Notes: a model not told the origin generated them from the sequence alone. Positions 48,022 to 57,727 are shown, numbered from the stretch's first letter. The stretch: DNA of 64,000 bases from Solwaraspora sp. WMMD792 (GCF_029626105.1 NZ_JARUBH010000009.1:6014001-6078000); one strand, 5' to 3'. Made by a program: numbers and translations.

Positions 48022-48588
48022 ATGTTTCACGTGAATCATCCCGAGCCCGGTGCCGAGATCCACTATCGCGACCCGTTCGCCACGGCGAGTGAGGACCGTT
48101 CGCCCGCGCGGCGGCTACGTGGCCGGCTGGCCGCACCGGTAACGCTGTGGACGGCCGGTGGTGGGTCGGCTCCGCTCGCCGGATTGACCGTGTCGTCGAC
48201 GGTGCTGGCCGACGGTGACCCGCCGCGACTGCTCGGGCTGCTCGACGAGGAGTCGCAGCTGTGGGAGGTGCTCCGCGAGTCGGGCAGGTTCGCGATGGTT
48301 CCGCTGGGTCCGGCGCATCGGCAGCTCGCGGACCGGTTCGCTGGGCTGATGCCGGCACCGGGCGGACCGTTCAAGGCAGCGGACTGGCAGTTCACCGAGT
48401 ACGGCCCGGTCCTCGCGGGGGCGAGCGGGTGGGCGGGCTGCCGGCTCGACGACGCCCGACCGTACGGGTGGGCGATGCTGGTGGAGGCGACCGTCGAGTC
48501 GGTCACGGTCGGCGACGAAGGCGACGCCGGGCCGCTGATCCACTACCGCGGCCGGTACCGCGAACTCGGCGAGCCGCGCGGCCGGTAG
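48022..48588 (+). CDS. flavin reductase-like FMN-binding protein
   Basis: This 188-residue split-barrel protein reads 'PVTLWTAGGGSAPLAGLTVSSTVLADGDPP', the FMN-binding N-terminal signature of the flavin reductase family, and later 'FAMVPLGPAHRQLADRFAGLMPAPGGPFK'. It may supply reduced flavin or act as an oxidoreductase. Its first codons (ATGTTTCACGTGAATCA) coincide with a near-consensus parS site. Confidence 0.85.
   Translation: MFHVNHPEPGAEIHYRDPFATASEDRSPARRLRGRLAAPVTLWTAGGGSAPLAGLTVSSTVLADGDPPRLLGLLDEESQLWEVLRESGRFAMVPLGPAHRQLADRFAGLMPAPGGPFKAADWQFTEYGPVLAGASGWAGCRLDDARPYGWAMLVEATVESVTVGDEGDAGPLIHYRGRYRELGEPRGR
48023..48038. promoter_or_regulatory. candidate ParB-binding parS site
   Basis: TGTTTCACGTGAATCA differs at one position from the parS consensus TGTTTCACGTGAAACA known from Bacillus and closely shared by actinobacteria (GTTTCACGTGAAAC). 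The match overlaps the ATG of the flavin reductase gene and reads through codons 1-6. The near match is seen in the sequence; its use by ParB is inferred. Confidence 0.6.
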
Positions 48589-48626
48589 TTCGATCCGGGC
48601 CGCGCGGCCGGTAGCTCGGTCCGGGC
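48575..48626. repeat. 26-bp tandem duplication at the flavin reductase stop
   Basis: Two adjacent 26-bp units (CGCGCGGCCGGTAGTTCGAT and CGCGCGGCCGGTAGCTCGGT, each followed by CCGGGC) span the last codons and the stop. They differ at two bases. It is likely a slippage duplication and has no evident role. Confidence 0.8.
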
Positions 48627-48680
48627 CGACCCGGGTGGCAACCGCTGCCCGGCCGGGGTGCTACCACTAGGCTCGGGAGC

Positions 48681-49658
48681 ATGCTGCCTGTTCCCCGATT
48701 CGGCGACGGCCATCGAGTGCTGGTCACCGGAGGTGCTGGTTTCGTCGGAAGCCACCTCGTCGACCGGTTGGTCGCGCGTGGTTGTGCGGTGGTGGCGGTG
48801 GACAACTTCGTCACTGGCTCCAAGGAGAACGTCGCCCACCTCACCGACGAACCTCGGTTCACCCTCGTCGAGGCGGACATTTCGGACGGATTGCCGGATC
48901 ATCACCCGGCGGTGCGTCAGCGGTTCGACGCGATCATGCACCTCGCCTCGCCAGCCAGCCCGACGGACTTCGCCACGCTGCCGATCGAGATCCTCCGGGT
49001 CGGCTCCCTCGCCACGTTGCATCTGCTGGACCGGGCGGTCGCCGACCGGGCCCGGTTCATCATGGCGTCGACCTCCGAGGCGTACGGCGACCCGTTGGTG
49101 CACCCGCAACCGGAGACCTACTGGGGCAACGTCAACCCGATCGGGGTGCGCAGCGTCTACGACGAGGCCAAGCGGTTCGCCGAATCGGCGACGATGGCGT
49201 ACCACCGGTACCGCGGACTGGACGCCGGCATTGTGCGGATCTTCAACACGTACGGGCCCCGGATGCGACCGGACGACGGCCGGGCCATCCCCACCTTTAT
49301 CAGCCAGGCGCTGCGCGGCGAGCCGATCACCGTGCACGGCACCGGCGGGCAGACCAGGTCGATCTGCTACGTGGCGGACCTGGTGACCGGGATCGTCGCA
49401 CTGCTCGACTCCACCGAGACCGGGCCGATCAACTGCGGCACCGAGCATGAGCTGACCATGCGGGAGCTGGCCGAGCAGATCGTCCAGCTGGTGGGCAGCT
49501 CGTCGACGATCAACCTGGTCGCCCGCTCCTCGGACGACCCGGAGATGCGCCGTCCGGACCTGACCCTGGCCCGCACCAGGCTCGGTTACCAGCCGACGGT
49601 CGATCCGCAGGACGGGCTGCGCCGCACCATCGCCTACTTCCGCCAGCGACTCGGCTGA
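48681..49658 (+). CDS. NAD-dependent UDP-glucuronate decarboxylase-like epimerase
   Basis: This 325-residue extended SDR has the NAD motif VTGGAGFVGSHL at the N-terminus, 'HLASPASP' after the third strand, catalytic YDEAK, and 'NPIGVRSVYDEAKRFAE', a segment characteristic of UDP-xylose synthases. It should convert UDP-glucuronate to UDP-xylose or a related NDP-sugar for cell-wall or capsule glycans. The two LCP genes after it fit a cell-envelope role. Confidence 0.85.
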   Translation: MLPVPRFGDGHRVLVTGGAGFVGSHLVDRLVARGCAVVAVDNFVTGSKENVAHLTDEPRFTLVEADISDGLPDHHPAVRQRFDAIMHLASPASPTDFATLPIEILRVGSLATLHLLDRAVADRARFIMASTSEAYGDPLVHPQPETYWGNVNPIGVRSVYDEAKRFAESATMAYHRYRGLDAGIVRIFNTYGPRMRPDDGRAIPTFISQALRGEPITVHGTGGQTRSICYVADLVTGIVALLDSTETGPINCGTEHELTMRELAEQIVQLVGSSSTINLVARSSDDPEMRRPDLTLARTRLGYQPTVDPQDGLRRTIAYFRQRLG

Positions 49659-49722
49659 TCGGCGGCGGCGGCCCGGCCGTCGAGTCGTCGGCGGGCGAGC
49701 GCCCGGTACGTACGCTGGAGGC

Positions 49723-50928
49723 ATGTCAGCCAGCAACCAGCACGGTGACCGGTCAGCCAGCAGCCGCCCCGGTGGCCGGGCCGTCCCCGGCCGGACGACC
49801 GTTCCGACCGGCACCGCCTACGGGTCCTCGACCGGCCGGGCGCAGGTGCCGGTCGGCGGTCGTGCCGGTAACCAGTACGGCGGTCGTGCCGGCCATCAGG
49901 TCGGTGGCCCGCCACGCCGGCCGCGGCCCCGCTGGGGGCGCATCGCCCTGGTCGGCGGGGTGGCGCTGGTGGTGCTGGCCCTGCTCGCCAGCGGCGGGCT
50001 CTGGGCGTACGCCCGTGGGCTGAACCAGGATCTGGGGCGGACCGATCCGTTCTCGCAGATCACCGAGGGGCGGCCGCCGGCGGCGGTGGACGGCGCGCTG
50101 AACATCCTGCTGATCGGCACCGACTCGCGGGATCCGGACGCCCCGGTCGACCAGGCCGGCAAGTGGCGGGCGGACACGATCATCGTGATGCACATCCCGT
50201 CGTCACACGACCGCGCCTATCTGGTGTCGATCCCGCGTGACCTGTACGTGCCGATCCCGTCGGACGCCGCCGCGGCCTGCGAGACCGGCGAACGGGCCAA
50301 GATCAACGCCGCGTTCGCCTGGGGCGGGCTGCCGCTGGCGGTACGGACCGTGGAGTGCTTCACCGACGTGCGGATCAATCATGTGATGTCGATCGACTTC
50401 GCTGGTTTCGTCGAGGTCACCGATGCGCTCGGCGGGGTCGACCTGACCGTCGAGCAGGACACGACGTCGATCCACAAGCCGTACCGGCAGTTCAGTGCGG
50501 GCGTCAATCACATGAACGGCGCCGAGGCGCTGGACTGGGTCCGCCAACGCAAACAGTTTCCGGATGGTGACTTCGCGCGCATGCGTCACCAGCAAGAGTT
50601 CCTCCGCGCGCTGATGGACAAGGCTGTGAGTTCCGGCACACTGTCGAACCCGGTCAAACTGAATGCGTTTCTCAAGGCGACGACCCAGGCGGTGACGGTC
50701 GACCAGGGCTTCTCCCTGGTCGACATGGCGCTGCAGTTCCGCAAGCTCAGGGGAGAGAACCTGCACTTCCTGACCAGTCCGCACAACGGCAGCGAGACGA
50801 TCAACGGCGAATCGGTGGTCGTCTCCGACCGGGAGAAGGCATTGTCGATGTACCAGGCGATGGCGGCTGATCAGATGACCGCCTGGGTCCAGGCCAATGT
50901 CACGCCCAGCCCGGGTGCCAGTGACTGA
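49723..50928 (+). CDS. LCP-family cell-wall glycopolymer ligase (first)
   Basis: This 401-residue LytR-CpsA-Psr protein has a cytoplasmic Gly/Ser/Arg-rich N-terminus, one membrane helix (about 75-97), then the LCP domain: 'NILLIGTDSRDP', 'WRADTIIVMHIP', 'VSIPRDLYVPI', 'KINAAFAWGG' and 'DWVRQRKQFPDGDFARMRHQQEFLRAL'. These carry the Arg and Asp residues that bind the polyprenyl pyrophosphate. It should attach arabinogalactan- or teichoic-type polymers to peptidoglycan outside the cell. Confidence 0.92.
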   Translation: MSASNQHGDRSASSRPGGRAVPGRTTVPTGTAYGSSTGRAQVPVGGRAGNQYGGRAGHQVGGPPRRPRPRWGRIALVGGVALVVLALLASGGLWAYARGLNQDLGRTDPFSQITEGRPPAAVDGALNILLIGTDSRDPDAPVDQAGKWRADTIIVMHIPSSHDRAYLVSIPRDLYVPIPSDAAAACETGERAKINAAFAWGGLPLAVRTVECFTDVRINHVMSIDFAGFVEVTDALGGVDLTVEQDTTSIHKPYRQFSAGVNHMNGAEALDWVRQRKQFPDGDFARMRHQQEFLRALMDKAVSSGTLSNPVKLNAFLKATTQAVTVDQGFSLVDMALQFRKLRGENLHFLTSPHNGSETINGESVVVSDREKALSMYQAMAADQMTAWVQANVTPSPGASD

Positions 50929-51079
50929 CAGCCCTGAGTCGGTGACTGAGTGGACATTGCCGGTCGTCACCCGGTGACGGGTCAATCCGACACAAATTTG
51001 AAACCCGAGCAGGGTCGATAAGTCGACCAAGTTTCCGTACAGTGGGCTCGCCCTATTGTCACGCCCCCCAGGAGCAGGC

Positions 51080-52300
51080 ATGCCGGTTCAGACCCGCCGA
51101 CGTTCGACGTCGACCGAGTCGGGGAACCCGCTCGCCACCCGCGGCGCGGCCGGACGTCGGTCGGGTGGCCGGTCGGGTTCGGGCTCCGGCCGCAGCGGCT
51201 CGGGCCGGCGGCCCCGCCGCAAGGACCCGGTCTGGGCCCGCACGATGGTCGTGCTGGGTGCGCTGCTGATGATGCTCAGCGGCACCACGATCGTCGGCAG
51301 CAAGTGGCTGATCGCCCAGGCGACCAGCGGGATCGAGCAGTCGAACCTGCTCGGCGTCGCAGGCAAGACCGACGCCGAGGGCGGTGACAGCCTCGAAGGT
51401 CCGATCGACATGTTGCTGCTCGGCATCGACCACCGGGGCAGCTGGGCGGAGTCGGACACCCGGGCCGACACGATCATCATCCTGCACATCCCCGCCACCC
51501 ACGACCAGGCGTACCTGATCTCCGTCCCCCGGGACACCGAGGTCGAGATCCCGCCGTTCGAGCAGAGCGGGTGGCCGGGTGGGGTCGGCAAGGCGACCGA
51601 GGCGTTCTTCCACGGCGCACAGAACGGTGCCGGGCACGCCGGTGGCGCCCAGTTGATGGCGGAGACGATCAAGAACCTCACCGGGGTCAGCTTCGACGGC
51701 GCCGCGATCATCAACTTCAGCGGCTTCAAGTCGGTCATCGACAGCCTCGGCAGCGTCCGGCTCTGCGTCGACGAGGACACCCCGTCGATCCACATGACCC
51801 TGGTCGACGGCCAGCCGATGTGGAACTCCGACGCTGCCAAGGTCAGCGGGGAGAAGCAGCAGGTCGTGCACAAGAAGGGCTGCCGCGAGATGCAGGGCTG
51901 GGAGGCGCTGGACTTCTCCCGGCAGCGGTACGGGCTGGACAACGGCGACTACGACCGGCAGAAGAACCAGCAGAAGCTGATCAAGGCCATGGCCAAGAAG
52001 GCGATGGCCAACGGGGTGATGACCAACCCGCTCAAGCTGAACGAGCTGATCGACGCGGCCGGCAAGGCGTTCGTGCTGGACACCGGCAAGGTGCCGCTGC
52101 CGGACTTTGTCTTCACCCTGCGTGGGGTGGCCGCCAACGACCTGGTCATGCTGCGGACCAACGGCGGCAGCTTCAACGGCAACGGCGCCGGCCGGGAGAA
52201 CATCGATCCGCTCAGCCAGGAGATGTTCCAGGCGGTCAAGAACGACAACCTCGCTGAGTTCATCCTCGCCAACCCGTCGGTGCTGGCGGGCCAGGAATAG
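51080..52300 (+). CDS. LCP-family cell-wall glycopolymer ligase (second)
   Basis: The product has 406 residues from ATG with AGGAG upstream. The N-terminus is Arg/Gly/Ser-rich, followed by a helix (about 55-75) and an LCP domain with 'DMLLLGIDHRGSW', 'TRADTIIILHIPATHDQAYLISVPRD' and 'DFSRQRYGLDNGDYDRQKNQQKLIKAM'. It is related to the gene before it by duplication but has its own 150-bp upstream gap. Paralogous LCP proteins often have overlapping roles. Confidence 0.92.
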   Translation: MPVQTRRRSTSTESGNPLATRGAAGRRSGGRSGSGSGRSGSGRRPRRKDPVWARTMVVLGALLMMLSGTTIVGSKWLIAQATSGIEQSNLLGVAGKTDAEGGDSLEGPIDMLLLGIDHRGSWAESDTRADTIIILHIPATHDQAYLISVPRDTEVEIPPFEQSGWPGGVGKATEAFFHGAQNGAGHAGGAQLMAETIKNLTGVSFDGAAIINFSGFKSVIDSLGSVRLCVDEDTPSIHMTLVDGQPMWNSDAAKVSGEKQQVVHKKGCREMQGWEALDFSRQRYGLDNGDYDRQKNQQKLIKAMAKKAMANGVMTNPLKLNELIDAAGKAFVLDTGKVPLPDFVFTLRGVAANDLVMLRTNGGSFNGNGAGRENIDPLSQEMFQAVKNDNLAEFILANPSVLAGQE

Positions 52301-52310
52301 GCTGTTCGGC

Positions 52311-52646
52311 ATGCATGGACCACCGATCCCCACCGTTGACGTCCCCGACGTATCCGCCGACGCGTACCTGCTGGACGTCCGCGAGCCCGAGGAGTGGGCG
52401 GCCGGGCACGCGCCGGGCGCCCACCACCTGCCGATGATGGAGATCCCGCACCGGTTGGCCGACGTCCCGCAGGAGGGCGACGTGGTGGTGGTGTGCCGGT
52501 CCGGCGGCCGGTCCGGGCAGGTCGTCGCCTACCTCAACCAGCACGGCTGGGACAACGTCCGCAACCTCACCGGCGGCATGCAGGACTGGGCGGCGCACTC
52601 CCGGCCGATGGTGAGCGAGTCCGGCGAACCACCCCGGGTCCTCTGA
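52311..52646 (+). CDS. rhodanese-like domain protein
   Basis: This is a 111-residue single rhodanese domain. The CDC25/rhodanese loop is VVCRSGGRSG with active Cys62 in a six-residue CRSGGR loop, preceded by LLDVREPEEWAAGHAPGA. It should transfer sulfane sulfur or be a thiol-redox protein. It begins ten bases after the second LCP gene. Confidence 0.92.
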   Translation: MHGPPIPTVDVPDVSADAYLLDVREPEEWAAGHAPGAHHLPMMEIPHRLADVPQEGDVVVVCRSGGRSGQVVAYLNQHGWDNVRNLTGGMQDWAAHSRPMVSESGEPPRVL

Positions 52647-52710
52647 TCGGCGGCCCGGCGCTGGCGGCCCGGCACTGCCGAAATCCGCCGGCACCGGGCA
52701 GACTCGAAGC

Positions 52711-54171
52711 ATGCCGGAACGCCCCGACTATCCGAGTCTGATCGCTGGACACACCGTCGTCCTCGACATGATCAACAGCGGTGAGTCGGGGCTGCCGATC
52801 CTGCACCACCTGCTTCGACTCGCGCAGCGTGCGCTCGGCGCCGCCGGGACCTCGTTCGCCGAGTACGGACCACGCAGGGGTCGGATCATCGCCGCCACCG
52901 GTGCCGCCGAATGGTCGGTCGGCCGACCCGTCGACCTCGACGAACCCGCCACCGCCCAGCTGCTCACCGGACCGCGGACCGTCGAGTTCCCGGTGACGGC
53001 GCTCACCGCTGCCCTGGCCGACCAGATCGCCGGCCGAGGCCTGCACCGGATGCTGATCGCGCGTGCCGAGATCGGCGGGGTGCTGATCGGCAGCCTGCAC
53101 GCCTACTACCCGGATCCGGACCAGAGTTCCAGCCCTGACCATCACACGCTGATCGCCTACCTGGCGTCCTGCATCGCCCACATGTACGGCGACCAGACCG
53201 GGCTGCCGGTGCACGGCGACGGGCCGGTGGTCGCCGCGCTCGCCGACGGACTGGCCATCGTCGACGACGAGTCCTGCGTACGGCTGTGGAACCCGGCGGC
53301 TGAGCGGCTCACCGGCAGCACCGCGCAGGACCGGCTGCACCGACCGATCCCGTTCCCGGTGCCGCCCCCCGGACAGGTGGTGGACCACCAACTACCGGAC
53401 GGCCGGTGGCTGCGGATCACCTCCGGGGAGCTGCCGGGCTTCGTCGCCTCCCGGGTGGTCACCTTCCGGGACATCACCGATCAGCACCACCGCGACCACG
53501 ACGTCGACCTGTTCATCGCGGTCACCAGTCACGAGCTGCGCACCCCGGTCACCGTGATCAAAGGGTACGCGGAGACCCTCAGCGACCACTGGGAGTCGTT
53601 GACCGACCGGGACCGACGGGAGGCCGCCCGGGTGCTCGGGCAGCGGGCCACCGAACTGGCCCGGCTGGTCGACCGGCTACTCTCCGCCGCCAATGACTCG
53701 GGACCGGCGGTCGGCGCGCCGGCCGCCCCGTTCGATCTGGTCGAGACGCTGCGGGCCGCTGTCGAGGATCTGCCCGCCGGACTGCGTCAGCGGCTCACCG
53801 TCGAGCTGCCCGACGACCTGCCGAAAGCGGTCGGAGACCGGGCGAGCCTGACCACCGTACTCACCGAACTGGCCACCAACGCCGACAAGTACTCGCCATC
53901 GGGCAGCCCGATCGAGGTCACCGCCATCGCCGACGAACGCTCGGTGGCCTTGCGGATTAGTGATCGCGGCATCGGGGTACGTCCGGAACACGTGGAACGG
54001 GCGTTCGATCGGTTCTGGCAGGGCGAGTCGGGCGACCAGCGCCGTTACCCCGGCGCCGGACTCGGCCTGTACCTGGTCCGACAGATCGTCGAGCGCCAGC
54101 ACGGCTGGGTGTCCCTGCGGCCCCGCGACGGCGGAGGTACGGTCGCCGAGGTGCGGCTGCCCCGCAGCTGA
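52711..54171 (+). CDS. GAF/PAS-type cytoplasmic sensor histidine kinase
   Basis: This 486-residue soluble kinase has an N-terminal GAF-like domain (about 20-160), a PAS-like domain ('ALADGLAIVDDESCVRLWNPAAERLTG', about 175-260), HisKA with VTSHELRTP (His274), then HATPase with 'ELATNADKYSPSGSPIEV', DRGIGV and 'GAGLGLYLVRQIV'. There are no membrane helices. It has no response regulator neighbour but is followed 11 bases later by a stand-alone HATPase protein. The signal is unknown. Confidence 0.9.
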   Translation: MPERPDYPSLIAGHTVVLDMINSGESGLPILHHLLRLAQRALGAAGTSFAEYGPRRGRIIAATGAAEWSVGRPVDLDEPATAQLLTGPRTVEFPVTALTAALADQIAGRGLHRMLIARAEIGGVLIGSLHAYYPDPDQSSSPDHHTLIAYLASCIAHMYGDQTGLPVHGDGPVVAALADGLAIVDDESCVRLWNPAAERLTGSTAQDRLHRPIPFPVPPPGQVVDHQLPDGRWLRITSGELPGFVASRVVTFRDITDQHHRDHDVDLFIAVTSHELRTPVTVIKGYAETLSDHWESLTDRDRREAARVLGQRATELARLVDRLLSAANDSGPAVGAPAAPFDLVETLRAAVEDLPAGLRQRLTVELPDDLPKAVGDRASLTTVLTELATNADKYSPSGSPIEVTAIADERSVALRISDRGIGVRPEHVERAFDRFWQGESGDQRRYPGAGLGLYLVRQIVERQHGWVSLRPRDGGGTVAEVRLPRS

Positions 54172-54182
54172 GAGGAGGCGGC

Positions 54183-54608
54183 GTGACCTCGGCACTGGCG
54201 GGACGGGTGTGGAGCGTGCTGGTACCGCACCATGCCAGCGGCGCCCGGTTCGCCCGTCACCAGCTCGCCCGGACGTTGGCCGACCGGATCCGCCCCGACT
54301 TTCTGTCCGACGTGATGACGGTCGTGGCCGAACTGGTCGGCAACGCCGTACGGCACGCCCGGCCGCTGCCGGACGGGATGATCCGGGTGACCTGGCAGCT
54401 GACCCCGCACCGGCACAGCCGCACGGTCCTGCTGCGGGTGACCGACGGCGGGTCCGGGGACGTACCGCAGGTCCGGACCGCCCCGTCGGACGCGCTCAAC
54501 GGCCGTGGCCTGGGCATCGTCGCCGCCCTGGCCTGCCGGTGGGGGGTGGAACCCGCCGGCTCCGGCCGCTGCGTCTGGGCCGAGATCGGCGAGCCGGATC
54601 CCGGCTGA
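54183..54608 (+). CDS. stand-alone HATPase protein (RsbW-like)
   Basis: This 141-residue GHKL ATPase domain has N-box 'VVAELVGNAVRHAR', G1-like 'VTDGGSG' and 'GRGLGIVAALACRWGV'. Single-domain proteins of this type are anti-sigma or partner-switching kinases, widespread in actinobacteria. It is placed just after the sensor kinase, so it may take part in the same pathway. No anti-anti-sigma gene is adjacent. Confidence 0.85.
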   Translation: MTSALAGRVWSVLVPHHASGARFARHQLARTLADRIRPDFLSDVMTVVAELVGNAVRHARPLPDGMIRVTWQLTPHRHSRTVLLRVTDGGSGDVPQVRTAPSDALNGRGLGIVAALACRWGVEPAGSGRCVWAEIGEPDPG

Positions 54609-54702
54609 GCCGGGGCGGGCTCGGGCGGATTCCCTTCGGTCACCGGCCCGGGGTCCGGGCGGATCCCTCGGCGGTGGGCGGGTTCCTCTAGGCTGTCTGG
54701 CC

Positions 54703-55584
54703 GTGGGCAAGCGCCGAAAGCAGGACCGGGCCGCCGGCGGCGGCAAGCGGGAGAAGATCCGCGACGTATTCGTGCCCCGGCCGTTCGCCGGGCTGGCCGA
54801 CGAGCCGGACTGGGTCGCGCTGCGCGAACTCGTCCCAGCGGCCACCGCGCCGCTGATCCTCGAACCCGAGCTGGCCGGCAAGTACGCCGACCGGACGGTG
54901 ACGCTGGCCACCGTACTGCCGATGGCGGCCCCGGCCGTCGTCCGAGCCGACGGCCAGATCATGATCGGGCTTCAGCGGCACGCCCAGTCCGGGGACGTCT
55001 CCCGCGACCTGGCGGCGGCGTTGCTGGCCGCGCTGGAGACCGAGCCGGGCGACACGGTGCCGGTGCCGCCGCTGCCCGGCCCCGGCCCCCGGCTGCAGGA
55101 CGTGCTCGCCGACGGGGCGCTGACGGTTCAGGTGCACGACAGCTTCGCGTTCTGGGTGGAGCCCGAAGCGGCCGCCAACCCGGCGGTGCAGGCCTCCCTG
55201 GAGCGGGCCGACGCGTCCATCTACCCGACGACCCGGATGGCGGCGGCGCCCGCCGCGTACTGGTGCCGGGTGGGGGAGCGGGCGCACGTGCGCTGGGTAC
55301 TGCCCGGTGACGAGGACCGGACGCTGGACACGCTGGCCCGGCTGAGCGCCGCCGGTGACCTGCCGATGGGGCCGCAGACCCGGTTCGCCGGGATGTTCCG
55401 GGCCCACGGGCTGCTGGTGCCGGTGTGGGACCTGCCGTCCGGGCCGGAGGCCGCCGAGTGGGAGCAGCCGTTGGCCGAGTTCGCCGAGCGGCTCGCGGCG
55501 GCGGCCAGCGTCACCGATCCGCTCGACGCCGCCGCCCGCCGGTCCCGGCAGGGCCTGCTGGGCCGGCAGCTCACGCTGCGCTGA
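54703..55584 (+). CDS. DUF5926-family protein
   Basis: The product is 293 residues from GTG. The basic N-terminus 'GKRRKQDRAAGGGKREKIRDVFVPRPF' is followed by 'LADEPDWVALRELVPAATAPL', a pattern diagnostic for the conserved actinobacterial DUF5926 family, which has no known function. Part of the C-terminus is rich in Ala and acidic residues. It is convergent with arcA, with a gap of only 12 bp. Confidence 0.85.
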   Translation: MGKRRKQDRAAGGGKREKIRDVFVPRPFAGLADEPDWVALRELVPAATAPLILEPELAGKYADRTVTLATVLPMAAPAVVRADGQIMIGLQRHAQSGDVSRDLAAALLAALETEPGDTVPVPPLPGPGPRLQDVLADGALTVQVHDSFAFWVEPEAAANPAVQASLERADASIYPTTRMAAAPAAYWCRVGERAHVRWVLPGDEDRTLDTLARLSAAGDLPMGPQTRFAGMFRAHGLLVPVWDLPSGPEAAEWEQPLAEFAERLAAAASVTDPLDAAARRSRQGLLGRQLTLR

Positions 55585-55596
55585 CCCGGCGGCCGG

Positions 55597-56808
55597 TCAG
55601 TCGGGCCGGAGCGGATCCCGGACCAGCGGCGCCGACATGCACCGTGGGCCGCCCCGGCCGGACCCGAGCTCGGCGCCGGGGATCGTCACCACCTCGATCC
55701 CGGCCCGGCGCAGCTGCGTGTTGGTCGCCGTGTTCCGCTCGTACGCCACACACACCCCCGGGGCCAGCGCCAGGGTGTTGTTTCCGTCGTCCCACTGCTC
55801 CCGCTCCGCGGTGACCGGATCCAGCCCGGTGCCGACCAGCCGGAGCCGGTCGATGTCCATCGCGTCGGCGGCGGCCCGCAGGAACGGCGCGGGTCCGGCG
55901 ACCTGCAGGTCGCCCGCGGCGGTACGGATCACCGTGTACGCGGCGAGCTCCTCGGCCATCGGCGGGTACATCAGCACCGCGTCCACGTCGACCAGCGTGC
56001 AGATGGTGTCCAGGTGCATGGTCGCCCGCCGTTGGGTGATCGGCACCACCAGGACGGTGTGGGCCAGCCCGTCGCCGAGCACCCGCCGGGCCAGCCGCTC
56101 CACCCCGGCGGGTGTGGTTCGTTCGCCGACGCCGACGGCCAGCACGCCAGGGGCGAGCAGCAGCACGTCGCCGCCTTCGACGTGTTCCTGGTCCGGCCGG
56201 TGGATCAGCTCGGTCCCGGCGAACCGGGGATGATGCCGGTAGATCAGGTCGGTGAGCCGGCCCTCCCGGCGGCGGGCGCGCATCGCCAGGCTGGTCACCG
56301 CCACCCGGTCGCGGATCCAGACCGATGAATCGCGAGTGAACAGCAAATTGGGCAGCGGGTCGATGATGAAGTCGTGCTCGCGCAGCAGGGCATGCACCAG
56401 CCCGGCCGGCCGGTCGTCGCGGCGGGGCAGCTCACCACGGGCCAGGCCGGCGACGAGCACCCGGGCCAGCCCGGCCGGGTCGAGGTAGGCGAGCTGCTCG
56501 GCGACCCGGTCGCGCAGGGTCTCGCCCAACCGGCGGCCGGCCAGTACGGTCGCCACGGCCTCGACGCGGGCCGGGGTGGCGGCGAGCGTCTCGGCGAGCA
56601 GTTGTTCGAGGTAGAGCACCTCGACGCCGCGCTCGCGCAGCACGGCCGCGAACGCGTCGTGCTCGGCCTGGGCGCCGGCGACCCAGGGGATCGCGTCGAA
56701 GAGCAGAGCGCCGCTGTTGCGGGGGGTCAGCCGGGCCAGTTCGCTGCCCGGACGGTGCAGCATGACCACCCGAAGGTGGCCTACCTCACTGTCGACGTAG
56801 TGCGTCAC
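55597..56808 (-). CDS. arcA: arginine deiminase
   Basis: This 403-residue amidinotransferase-fold enzyme has '[17 protein letters not shown]', '[17 protein letters not shown]', the catalytic His/Asp region '[15 protein letters not shown]' and the C-terminal nucleophile Cys390 in GRGGPRCMS. It hydrolyses L-arginine to citrulline and ammonia. No arcB/arcC genes follow, so it may serve acid/ammonia balance or arginine catabolism by another route. Confidence 0.93.
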   Translation of the reverse strand: MTHYVDSEVGHLRVVMLHRPGSELARLTPRNSGALLFDAIPWVAGAQAEHDAFAAVLRERGVEVLYLEQLLAETLAATPARVEAVATVLAGRRLGETLRDRVAEQLAYLDPAGLARVLVAGLARGELPRRDDRPAGLVHALLREHDFIIDPLPNLLFTRDSSVWIRDRVAVTSLAMRARRREGRLTDLIYRHHPRFAGTELIHRPDQEHVEGGDVLLLAPGVLAVGVGERTTPAGVERLARRVLGDGLAHTVLVVPITQRRATMHLDTICTLVDVDAVLMYPPMAEELAAYTVIRTAAGDLQVAGPAPFLRAAADAMDIDRLRLVGTGLDPVTAEREQWDDGNNTLALAPGVCVAYERNTATNTQLRRAGIEVVTIPGAELGSGRGGPRCMSAPLVRDPLRPD

Positions 56809-56974
56809 ACTCGCAGCCTATGGCAGTCGTTTGGCACCATCTGTTGAAAGAGTCGTGGGGTGAATAGGGCATTCATCCCTACTCACTCCGGCCTGGCGTC
56901 TTGCTTCAGTACCGGTGTCGCCACGTACGGTAGTTGGTAGTCCATCGTCCAGGGGACCTTTGCCGGAGGTCGTG

Positions 56975-57727
56975 ATGACTGTCTTCCATGAGCGCCGCGT
57001 GCTGCCCGCCCAGCGGGCGCTGCCCCGCCGAGCGGGCGAACAGGTTATGGAGGAGTCCCCACCTGGCACGTTGGAGGCCATCCGGCCGTCGCCGATGGAG
57101 TGGGCCCGACGCCGTCGGGCCGAGCGTGGCGCCAAGCGGATCGAGGCGGCCGGCGCCCGCGCACTGAACCGCCTGGACCAGCTCGGCCCGTCCTGGCACG
57201 TGGTGAACTGGCCGCGCACCGACAGCCCGGACCGGGTGCTCGGGCTGGAGACCGCCGGCCGCGAGGAACGTGCCGGGTTCCTGGCCATCGGGCCCAGCGG
57301 GCTCTTCGCGGTCACCGTCGTCGACCACGGCCGCAGCCGGGTCCTGGTCGCCGGTGACGTGGTGCAGATCAACGGCAAGCGACCGACGTACGTCGCCGAG
57401 GCCCGCCGGGACGCCAAGCGGGCGAGCAAGGCGATGTCCGCCGCGGTCGGGCACACCATCCCGGTCGCCCCGGTGCTCACCTTCGTCGGTTCCGGGGTGA
57501 TCAGCGTGTACGGGCTGCCCAAGGAGTGCATGGTCACCACCCATCGGGAGCTGGACCGGCTGCTCATCGCCGGGGGCACCCGGATCAGTTCGGCCACCGC
57601 CGAGAAGCTGTACCAGGTGGCCCGACATCCGGAGACCTGGCTGAACGCTCCGTACCGCTCGGCGACCGACTACCGGTGGTACGGGGCCGGCCGTTCAGCC
57701 GCTGACAAGCCGACCAGCCGGCGGTAG
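56975..57727 (+). CDS. NERD-domain protein
   Basis: The product has 250 residues from ATG with GGAGG upstream. The NERD nuclease-related fold is seen as 'LDQLGPSWHVVNWPRTDSPDRVLGLETAGREERAGFLAIGPSGLFAVTVVDHG' and 'YVAEARRDAKRASKAM', then a beta-rich end. The catalytic Asp/Glu-x-Lys of nucleases is altered ('VTVVDHGRSR'), so activity is unsure. Divergent from arcA, it stands alone. Confidence 0.75.
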   Translation: MTVFHERRVLPAQRALPRRAGEQVMEESPPGTLEAIRPSPMEWARRRRAERGAKRIEAAGARALNRLDQLGPSWHVVNWPRTDSPDRVLGLETAGREERAGFLAIGPSGLFAVTVVDHGRSRVLVAGDVVQINGKRPTYVAEARRDAKRASKAMSAAVGHTIPVAPVLTFVGSGVISVYGLPKECMVTTHRELDRLLIAGGTRISSATAEKLYQVARHPETWLNAPYRSATDYRWYGAGRSAADKPTSRR

